From NCBI GenBank assembly GCA_937988735.1, contig CALKHQ010000071.1, positions 1-12,047 on the forward strand: a stretch of 12,047 nt of DNA. Reading direction: 5' to 3'. The position numbers were made by a program, and so were the translations under genes. The DNA is from an uncultured Alphaproteobacteria bacterium. GTDB taxonomy: Bacteria; Pseudomonadota; Alphaproteobacteria; CALKHQ01. The notes beneath the pieces were generated by a model that saw only the letters and a list, made by a program, of their open reading frames with translations, was not told where the DNA came from and made no database searches. Positions 7,072 to 12,047 of the stretch are shown in pieces (the stretch's first letter is position 1; every line of letters begins with the position of its first letter).

Positions 7072-7102
7072 AAAAAGCAAACGGCGAGCCTCGGCTCGCC
7101 GT
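7072..7102 (-). terminator. Intrinsic terminator of the tracrRNA
   Basis: ACGGCGAGCC and GGCTCGCCGT (7102-7081 in the minus-strand reading) form a near-perfect stem with a CGAG loop, followed by TTTGC and then TTTTT (7076-7072). The plus-strand side continues with CGCC and has no T-run, so it acts on minus-strand transcription only. In II-C tracrRNAs the terminator stem is usually also a structural element bound by Cas9. Confidence 0.85.
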
Positions 7103-7192
7103 CGCCTTCTCCCGGAGGAGAAATTTTGTGCACTTCACAGTGCTTGTTAACGGGTGGCCCTCGATCTCTAAGCGGCTAAGCTTGGTCACCCG
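7072..7192 (-). ncRNA. tracrRNA of the type II-C CRISPR-Cas locus
   Basis: On the minus strand, bases 7179-7155 are an exact 25-nt copy of one strand of the CRISPR repeat (TTAGCCGCTTAG...GGGCCA), so the RNA can pair without interruption with 25 nt of each crRNA repeat. After a short mismatch, UAAC can pair with the repeat's 5' GUUG. Downstream come two perfect hairpins: GCACT-GTGA-AGTGC (7143-7130) and TTCTCC-TCCG-GGAGAA (7122-7107). Last is a strong intrinsic terminator (7102-7072). A -35/-10 pair lies just upstream, placing the 5' end near 7196-7190 and the length near 121 nt. The terminator and promoter both fix the minus-strand orientation, divergent from cas9. In type II systems this RNA base-pairs with pre-crRNA, recruits Cas9 and allows maturation by RNase III; II-C systems can also work without RNase III. 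Ends are predicted, not measured. Confidence 0.88.
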
Positions 7193-7198
7193 GGATGC

Positions 7199-7226
7199 AT
7201 CTTACACGTGTGTTAGTTTTTGACAA
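7199..7226 (-). promoter_or_regulatory. tracrRNA promoter
   Basis: On the minus strand TTGTCA (7226-7221, 5 of 6 to TTGACA) and TAAGAT (7204-7199, 4 of 6 to TATAAT) are separated by 16 bases. The expected start falls about 6-8 bases later, 10-17 bases before the anti-repeat. The AT-rich composition stands out from the surrounding GC-rich DNA. Confidence 0.68.
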
Positions 7227-7248
7227 GCCGTTTCGAATTGTGGTGACT
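7220..7248 (+). promoter_or_regulatory. Candidate cas9-cas1-cas2 promoter
   Basis: A perfect TTGACA lies at 7220-7225 on the plus strand. It overlaps the tracrRNA -35 because TTGACAA read on the other strand is TTGTCAA. The best -10 position, 17 bases on, is GTGACT (7243-7248), a poor match, so cas9 transcription may be weak or may need an activator. It would give a leader of about 95 bases before the cas9 ATG. Confidence 0.4.
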
Positions 7249-7297
7249 CAACCCTCTCGGGGGTAGAACCCGGAGAAGCCAACAGCCGCCCCCGCCC

Positions 7298-7321
7298 GGC
7301 TCCGCGAGACCATCGCGGGCC
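7298..7321 (+). other. Hairpin in the cas9 5' leader
   Basis: GGC-T-CCGCGA and TCGCGG-GCC form a 9-bp stem with one bulged T and a GACCA loop, ending 27 bases before the cas9 ATG. The rest of the leader (7249-7297 and 7322-7348) shows no other clear signal besides a G-run at 7338-7343 acting as a poor ribosome site. The hairpin may influence cas9 translation, but in DNA this rich in G and C it may also be coincidental. Confidence 0.35.
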
Positions 7322-7348
7322 GGAGAACAGTCCGCATGGGGGGCACTC

Positions 7349-10300
7349 ATGAACTACCGCCTCGGCCTCGACATCGGCACCAACTCCATCGGCTGGTGCG
7401 CCCTGAAGCTCGACAGCGAGGGCGCACCGTGCGGCGTACTCGACGCCGGTGTGCGCATCCTGACACCGAACGACGAAGCCGGGCGCGACCCGCAGTCGAA
7501 GGCATCCCTGGCGGCCAACCGGCGCGCGGCCCGCGCGATGCGGCGCCGGCGCGACCGCTTCCTCCGCCGCCAGCAGCGGCTGATGGAGACTCTGATCAAA
7601 GCCGGCCTGATGCCCGCCGATGTGGCAGAGCGGAAGGCCCTGGAGAAGCTCGATCCCTACTGGCTGCGCGCACGGGCGCTGGATCAGCGCCTGTCCCTGC
7701 ACGAGATCGGGCGCGCCATCTTCCACCTCAACCAGCGGCGCGGCTTCAGGTCGAACCGGCTCGCCGACGCCGATGACGACGAGAAGGGCGCGACGAGGGC
7801 CGGCATTCGCGGGCTCGAGGAGGCCCTGCGCGCGGTCGATGCACGGACGCTGGGGGAGTTCCTGGCGCGGCGCCAGAAGCGCGACAGGCTGGGTCGCAGG
7901 CAGAAGAACGATCACGAGGGGTACATTGCCCCGGAGCCCGTACGCTTTCGCCCCCACAGGGAGGGTGCCCGCAACCTCTACCCCTTCTATCCCACGCGCG
8001 AGATGGTCGAGGCCGAGCTGTCGGCCATCTGGGCCAGCCAGTCCCGGCACCACGCCGATCTGACGCCCGCGCTGCTGGCCCGGCTCAGGCGCATCATCAT
8101 CGATCAGCGGCCCCTGAAGAAGCCGGCAGTGGGGCGGTGCACGCTGCGGCCCGAAGCCGGCATCGTCCGGCGGTTCGGCTTCGACATCGACGAGGGCGAG
8201 CGGGCGCCGAAGGCGCATCCGCTGTTCCAGCGCTTCCGCATCCTCCAGGATGTGAGCCAGCTGCGCGTCCGCCGGCCCGGCCACGCGGAACGGGTGCTGA
8301 CCCGTCAGGAAGCGGCCGCCGTCGCGGCCCGGCTGATGAGTGCGAGCGGATCAACCGTCGCCTTCGAGGCACTCCGCCGCGCCGCCAGGCTGCCCGAGGA
8401 TGCCCGCTTCAACTACGAGCTCGCCGGCCGCAAGGGACTGCAGCCGGACCAGACCGCCGCGAGGCTGGGGGCGAAGAAGGCCTTCGGTGCGGCGTGGCGC
8501 GGCCTGTCGCGCGACCGCCAGATCGAGGTCGTCGAGCGGCTGCTCGCCACCGAGGACCCGGACGCGCTCGAGGACTGGCTCTGCAAAGAGTTCGGCCTCG
8601 GCGAGGACGCGGCCGAAGTCATCTCCGAGATGCGGCTGCCCCAGGGCCACGCCCAGTTCGGGCGCTCGGTTCTCGCCGATCTGGTGCGCGTTTTCGAGGC
8701 AGGCGCCATCGACCCGGAGACCGGACAGCCGCTCGACCGCCTGCCGACCTATGACGAGGCGGTGAGGGCTCTCGGACGGCATCATTCCGATCTTCGCCCC
8801 GACGGCACGACCGACCGGCTGCCCTATTACGGCGAGGCGCTGGTCCGTCACGTCATCGCGAAGCCGGACGCGCCCGAAGGCAGCCAGGAGCGGATCGGGC
8901 GCGTGCCCAATCCCACCGTGCATATCGGGCTCAACCAGCTCCGCCTGCTGGTCAACACGCTGATCGAGACCTACGGCCCGCCGGCCGAGATCGTCGTCGA
9001 GCTCGCCCGCGAGCTCAAGCTCAGCCGCGAGCGCCGGGAGCAGATCCAGCGCGAGAATCGCGAGAACGAGGCCAGGAACCAGGCGCGACGCGAACGGCTG
9101 GCGGCACTGGGCAAGGCCGACACCCATGACGCGCGGCTCCGCCTGCGGCTGTTCGACGAACTGCCCGCGGCCGAGCGGGTCTGCGTCTATTCCGGCAAGC
9201 CGCTGTGCATCGAACGCCTGTTCGACGGCTCGGTGGACATCGACCACATCCTCCCCTACTCGCGAACGCTCGACGACAGCATCATGAACAAGGTGCTGTG
9301 CACCCGCGAGGCGAACCGCATCAAGCGCAACCGGGCCCCGGCCGAAGCATGGTCCGGCGCCGAGCTGCAGCAAATCGCGGAACGGGCAGAGCGGCTGTTC
9401 CCGAAGAAGGCATGGCGGTTCCAGCCCGACGCGATGGCCCGGTTCGAGGCCGATGGCGGCTTCCTTGCCCGCCAGCTGACCGATACCCAGCACATGGCGC
9501 GCATGGCCAAGACCTATCTGGAGCATGTATGCGAACAGGTCTGGGCCACGCCGGGACGCCTCACCGCCATGCTGCGCGCCAGGTGGGGGCTGAACGACCT
9601 GCTGCCGGACCACAACTATGCCGCGGTGGCCCAGCCCAAGAACCGCAAGGACCATCGCCACCACGCCATCGACGCCTTCGTGGTCGCCTGCACCGACCGC
9701 GGCCTGATCAACCGCATCGCGCGGGCGTCCGGCCAGGCGGAAGAACTCGACCCCGACCGTCTGTTCCCCCGTGACGGCTTTCCGGACCCCTACCCCGGTT
9801 ATCGCGACGATCTGGCCGCACGGCTGGCAACGATGATCGTCAGCCACAAGCCGGATCACGGACGCCCGCCCGGCGCGAAGGGGAACGTGCACGTCACGTC
9901 GGGCCGGCTTCACGAAGCCACGGCCTACGGGCCTGCCGACGACGAGATCGACGGCAAGCGATACAATCTGGTCTTCCGCAAGCCGCTCGAGGCGCTCAGC
10001 GAAGGCAAGATCGGCCGGGTGCGCGACCCGGAGCTGCGCGCGGCGCTGCAGGAGGTCGCGCGGAACGCCAAGTCCTCAGGGCGCAAGCTGAACGAGGCGC
10101 TGGCGGAATACGGCCGTCTGCACGGCATCCGCCGGGTGCGCGTCCTGAAGCGGGAGCAGTCCGTGCGGGTGGTCCGGCATGCGGACAGTCTGGGGCGGAC
10201 GTTCTGCAAGGCCTACTCCCCCGGCGACAATCACTGCATCGAAATCTACCGCCTGCCCGACGGCACCTGGGCCGGCGAAGGCATCACCGTCTACGACGCG

Positions 10301-10621
10301 AACACGCCCGGCTTCCGGCCGGCGTGGAGAACGGCCTTCCCGGATGCGACGCTGGTGATGCGTCTGCACAACGGCGATCTGGTCGAAGCCGATTTCGGGG
10401 AAGGGCCCCGGATCCTGAGGGTCTGCCGGCTGGAGCCGTCCGCCAATCGCGTGCGCCTCATCGGGCACAACGAGGCGGGAAGCCTCGACAAGCGGCACGA
10501 CGATCCGAACGACCCGCTGCGCTGGATCTTCGCGACCTATGCCCGCCTGCAGCAGGGCGCCGCGCGCCGGGTCCGCGTCGATCCGATCGGCCGGGTCACG
10601 CCCGCGACGGACCGGCCGTGA
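7349..10621 (+). CDS. cas9: CRISPR-associated endonuclease Cas9, type II-C
   Basis: Cas9 is the RNA-guided effector that cuts both strands of invading DNA using crRNA and tracrRNA. The 1090-aa length fits subtype II-C (Neisseria Cas9 has 1082). Domains in order are: RuvC-I (RLGLDIGTNSIGW, D8); an Arg-rich bridge helix (about 53-80, RRAARAMRRRRDRFLRR); a recognition lobe (about 85-535); RuvC-II (EIVVELARELK, E551); HNH (DIDHILPYSRTLDD, with D632, H633 and N656 equivalent to Neisseria D587/H588/N611); RuvC-III (HHAIDAFVVA, H772 and D775); and a C-terminal wedge/PAM-interacting region (about 830-1090). All nuclease residues are intact, so the enzyme should be active. The PAM cannot be read from the sequence. 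The ATG at 7349 gives the canonical N-terminus, though its ribosome site (GGGGGG) is weak. The stop overlaps the cas1 GTG. No internal stop or frameshift is seen. Confidence 0.98.
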   Translation: MNYRLGLDIGTNSIGWCALKLDSEGAPCGVLDAGVRILTPNDEAGRDPQSKASLAANRRAARAMRRRRDRFLRRQQRLMETLIKAGLMPADVAERKALEKLDPYWLRARALDQRLSLHEIGRAIFHLNQRRGFRSNRLADADDDEKGATRAGIRGLEEALRAVDARTLGEFLARRQKRDRLGRRQKNDHEGYIAPEPVRFRPHREGARNLYPFYPTREMVEAELSAIWASQSRHHADLTPALLARLRRIIIDQRPLKKPAVGRCTLRPEAGIVRRFGFDIDEGERAPKAHPLFQRFRILQDVSQLRVRRPGHAERVLTRQEAAAVAARLMSASGSTVAFEALRRAARLPEDARFNYELAGRKGLQPDQTAARLGAKKAFGAAWRGLSRDRQIEVVERLLATEDPDALEDWLCKEFGLGEDAAEVISEMRLPQGHAQFGRSVLADLVRVFEAGAIDPETGQPLDRLPTYDEAVRALGRHHSDLRPDGTTDRLPYYGEALVRHVIAKPDAPEGSQERIGRVPNPTVHIGLNQLRLLVNTLIETYGPPAEIVVELARELKLSRERREQIQRENRENEARNQARRERLAALGKADTHDARLRLRLFDELPAAERVCVYSGKPLCIERLFDGSVDIDHILPYSRTLDDSIMNKVLCTREANRIKRNRAPAEAWSGAELQQIAERAERLFPKKAWRFQPDAMARFEADGGFLARQLTDTQHMARMAKTYLEHVCEQVWATPGRLTAMLRARWGLNDLLPDHNYAAVAQPKNRKDHRHHAIDAFVVACTDRGLINRIARASGQAEELDPDRLFPRDGFPDPYPGYRDDLAARLATMIVSHKPDHGRPPGAKGNVHVTSGRLHEATAYGPADDEIDGKRYNLVFRKPLEALSEGKIGRVRDPELRAALQEVARNAKSSGRKLNEALAEYGRLHGIRRVRVLKREQSVRVVRHADSLGRTFCKAYSPGDNHCIEIYRLPDGTWAGEGITVYDANTPGFRPAWRTAFPDATLVMRLHNGDLVEADFGEGPRILRVCRLEPSANRVRLIGHNEAGSLDKRHDDPNDPLRWIFATYARLQQGAARRVRVDPIGRVTPATDRP

Positions 10622-11517
10622 CCGGCCGCATCGTCGAGATAGCGGAAGACGGCCGCCACCTCGCGAAGTCGCGCGGTTTCCTCACCGTCAGCGCCGCTGG
10701 CGAGGAGCTCGGGCGCGTGCCGCTGGCGGACATCGACGCCGTGATCGCCTCCGCGCACGGCATCACCTATTCCAATTCCCTGCTGGTCGCCCTCGCCGAA
10801 CGCTGCGCGCCGCTCGTCGTATGCGGCAGCAATCACCTTCCGGCGGCCATCCTGTGGGCGGCCGACGGCAACCACGATCAGGCCGGCCGGATGGCGGACC
10901 AGGCCTCCGCGCCGAAACCGCTGCGGAAGCGGCTGTGGGCGCAGCTCGTCGCGGCGAAGATCGAGAGCCAGCGGGCCACGCTGGAGGCCATCGGCGCGCC
11001 GCACCAGGGGTTTCGCCTCCTCGCCCGCAAGGTGCGCTCGGGCGACCCGGACAATGTGGAAGCACAGGCGGCCCGCCGCTACTGGCCGCTGCTGTTCGGC
11101 GACGAGTTCCGGCGCGACCGCGCGGCGGACGGGATAAACGGCATGCTGAACTATGCCTACACCGTGCTGCGCGCCGGTGCGGCGCGGGCGATCATGGCGA
11201 CCGGGCTCCACCCCAGCCTGGGCCTCGCGCACCGCCAGCGCGGCAATGCGTTCGCGCTTGCCGACGACCTGATGGAGCCGTTCCGGCCGCTGGCAGACCT
11301 CCTCGTCCGGGATCTCGTCACGGACGGCGTGGCGGAGGTCAACAGCGAGAGCAAGCCGCGCCTCGCCCGCATCCTGATCACCGACATGAGCACGACCGAC
11401 GGCGTGAGCCCGGTCGGCGCGTGCCTCGAACGCCTGGCGCGGTCGCTCGCGCGCTGCTTCGCGGGCGAGGCCCGCAAGCTCGACCTGCCGCAGCGCACGT
11501 TGCCGCTGGAGGCCTGA
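10618..11517 (+). CDS. cas1: CRISPR-associated endonuclease Cas1 (type II)
   Basis: Cas1 forms the integrase with Cas2 that inserts new spacers at the leader end of the array. The 299-aa protein shows the N-terminal beta domain (1-75, including the VPLADIDAVIAS strand), then the helical catalytic domain with metal ligands E148 (NVEAQAARRYW), H205 (GLHPSLGLAH) and E220 (DDLMEPFRP), all present. The start is GTG at 10618, in a GTGA overlap with the cas9 stop, so translation is probably coupled to cas9. A longer upstream frame lies inside cas9 and is a shadow. Cas2 begins 3 bases after its stop. The length and sequence are typical of II-C Cas1. Confidence 0.96.
   Translation: MTGRIVEIAEDGRHLAKSRGFLTVSAAGEELGRVPLADIDAVIASAHGITYSNSLLVALAERCAPLVVCGSNHLPAAILWAADGNHDQAGRMADQASAPKPLRKRLWAQLVAAKIESQRATLEAIGAPHQGFRLLARKVRSGDPDNVEAQAARRYWPLLFGDEFRRDRAADGINGMLNYAYTVLRAGAARAIMATGLHPSLGLAHRQRGNAFALADDLMEPFRPLADLLVRDLVTDGVAEVNSESKPRLARILITDMSTTDGVSPVGACLERLARSLARCFAGEARKLDLPQRTLPLEA
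11508..11512 (+). promoter_or_regulatory. Ribosome binding site deciding the cas2 TTG start
   Basis: GGAGG at the end of cas1 lies 7 bases before the TTG at 11520, ideal spacing. No comparable site precedes the ATG pair at 11556/11559. Confidence 0.65.
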
Positions 11518-11519
11518 GA

Positions 11520-11864
11520 TTGGCGGACCGGTACCCGGCACTGAGCGGATATCGCATGATGTGGCTCTACGTTATGTTCGACCTGCCGGTGGGCACGACC
11601 GCCGAGCGGAAGGCCGCGACCCGGTTCCGCCAGTTCCTCCTCGACGAGGGCTTCGAGATGGCGCAGTTCTCGGTCTATCTCCGCTTCGCCGCCAGCAAGG
11701 AGGCCGCCGAGGCGGCCATCGCCCGGATAGGCGGCGCCCTTCCGGCGAAGGGCAAGGTGCACATCGTCACCATCACGGACAAGCAGTACGGCAACGCCCG
11801 CATCTTCGTGGGAAGGAAGAGCGAACGCAGACCGGAAAATCCGGCACAGCTGGTGCTGTTCTGA
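11520..11864 (+). CDS. cas2: CRISPR-associated protein Cas2 (type II)
   Basis: Cas2 is the structural dimer bridging two Cas1 dimers during spacer integration. From the TTG at 11520 it has 114 aa. The ferredoxin-like fold is visible as strand 1 MWLYVMFDLPV with the conserved Asp21, FRQFLLDEGFEMAQFSVYLR, and KGKVHIVTITDKQYGNARIF, ending with the NPAQLVLF tail that resembles the P-x-QL-x-LF end of II-C Cas2. The TTG start is chosen because of the well-placed GGAGG and because it keeps the LSGYRMMWL segment, which family members carry before the first strand. The alternative ATG 11556 would give 102 aa. It is the last gene of the cas operon, 3 bases after cas1 and 73 bases before the first repeat. 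Confidence 0.94.
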   Translation: MADRYPALSGYRMMWLYVMFDLPVGTTAERKAATRFRQFLLDEGFEMAQFSVYLRFAASKEAAEAAIARIGGALPAKGKVHIVTITDKQYGNARIFVGRKSERRPENPAQLVLF

Positions 11865-11899
11865 CGGCGATGCAGCATTTTCCGCCGTACGCCGAGAAC

Positions 11900-11925
11900 A
11901 AAAAACCCCGGAATTTCCGGGGTTT
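11900..11925 (-). terminator. Terminator between the array and cas2, effective on the minus strand
   Basis: CCCCGG (11906-11911) and CCGGGG (11917-11922) form the stem around AATTT, extended by A-T pairs on both sides. On the minus strand it is followed by six Ts (11905-11900), a strong intrinsic terminator. On the plus strand only TTT follows, so it would also end the cas transcript, but less well. Its polarity supports pre-crRNA transcription running from the right edge toward cas2. Confidence 0.75.
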
Positions 11926-11937
11926 GAGGAGTCATCG

Positions 11938-12047
11938 ATTTTAGCCGCTTAGAGATCGAGGGCCAGCCGCAACGCCGCGCAGGCGCTACCCGCGAGACGC
12001 GATATTTTAGCCGCTTAGAGATCGAGGGCCAGCCGCAACACGACCAG
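11938..12047 (-). CRISPR. Type II-C CRISPR array, leader-distal end (truncated by the window)
   Basis: Two identical 36-bp repeats (11938-11973 and 12004-12039) flank a 30-bp spacer (11974-12003). A second spacer begins at 12040 and is cut after 8 bases. In crRNA orientation (minus strand) the repeat begins GTTGCGGCTGGCCC and ends GCGGCTAAAAT, the GTTG...AAT form typical of II-C. Orientation is set by complementarity to the minus-strand tracrRNA, because a crRNA must be antisense to the anti-repeat. Transcription therefore comes from beyond the right edge, and 11938-11973 is the terminal repeat. It is not degenerate, although leader-distal repeats often are. The leader and most spacers lie outside the window. 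Confidence 0.95.
12004..12009 (-). promoter_or_regulatory. Repeat-embedded -10-like element
   Basis: In crRNA orientation each repeat ends with GGCTAAAAT, i.e. a TAAAAT hexamer (5 of 6 to TATAAT) at 12009-12004 and again at 11943-11938. In Neisseria type II-C arrays the repeat ends TGCTACAAT and this extended -10 starts transcription inside each spacer. The same arrangement here would start RNA about 7 bases into the 30-bp spacer. The TG of an extended -10 is replaced by GG, and no good -35 is seen 17 bases upstream, so activity is uncertain. Confidence 0.4.

Noticed and set aside
7155..7179. Isolated CRISPR repeat or second mini-array
   Set aside because: The 25-nt match is the tracrRNA anti-repeat: it lies next to a promoter and terminator, has no second copy nearby, and its ends diverge from the repeat.
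5864..7189. Minus-strand 441-codon frame opposite the oxygenase and tracrRNA
   Set aside because: It overlaps the dioxygenase and the tracrRNA gene, with low-complexity composition and no motif.
7280..7292. CAGCCGC near the cas9 leader, resembling the end of the CRISPR repeat
   Set aside because: Only 7 bases match without structure or extension; expected by chance in DNA of this composition.
8351..9913. Minus-strand 520-codon frame inside cas9
   Set aside because: It is antisense to Cas9, whose catalytic motifs fix the true frame; it has no recognisable domain.

Overview
The window comes from the chromosome of a GC-rich alphaproteobacterium, probably of a Rhodospirillales-like lineage. The grounds are the very high GC content, the GTG and TTG starts, and the murA / DUF2948 / hisG / UPF0262 / phosphatase / maf gene order, which I know as an alphaproteobacterial cluster. 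This assignment is inferred from gene content and memory of the lineage; no search was run.

Bases 1-4720 hold a tightly packed minus-strand housekeeping cluster: dcd (dCTP deaminase), murA, a DUF2948 protein, hisG (short form), a UPF0262 protein, a low-molecular-weight tyrosine-phosphatase-like protein, maf, and the first codons of a further gene, probably RNase E/G. Several junctions overlap by 4 bases (ATGA or GTGA), which suggests translational coupling. hisD and infA, which I would expect inside this cluster, are absent.

Bases 4845-6991 hold a short plus-strand segment. It encodes a CueR/HmrR-type MerR regulator with a Cu(I)-type C-X7-C loop and a recognisable operator in front of it. 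A small CopC-fold protein follows that lacks both a signal peptide and the copper-ligand histidines. The last gene encodes a two-domain protein: a peroxiredoxin/thioredoxin-like N-terminus without a peroxidatic cysteine, fused to a prolyl-4-hydroxylase-type 2-oxoglutarate/Fe(II) dioxygenase.

Bases 7072-12047 hold a compact type II-C CRISPR-Cas locus. cas9 (1090 aa, all RuvC and HNH catalytic residues present), cas1 and cas2 form a plus-strand operon. The tracrRNA is encoded on the opposite strand, upstream of and divergent from cas9, with its own promoter, an uninterrupted 25-nt anti-repeat, two hairpins and a strong intrinsic terminator. The array starts just after cas2 (36-bp repeats, a 30-bp spacer, two repeats visible before the window ends). 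It is probably transcribed on the minus strand toward cas2, stopping at a terminator whose U-tract works only in that direction. The repeat ends in a TAAAAT -10-like hexamer, as in Neisseria-type arrays where each repeat can act as a promoter. Cas9, tracrRNA and crRNA thus form the interference module, and Cas1-Cas2 the adaptation module. No Csn2 or Cas4 gene is present, as expected for II-C.

The most notable points are the back-to-back cas9 and tracrRNA promoters sharing one -35 palindrome, the inverted repeat flanking the anti-repeat, the repeat-embedded promoter, the ligand-less CopC-like protein and the oxygenase fusion. I see a well-formed member of a known system with unusual local regulation, not a wholly new system.
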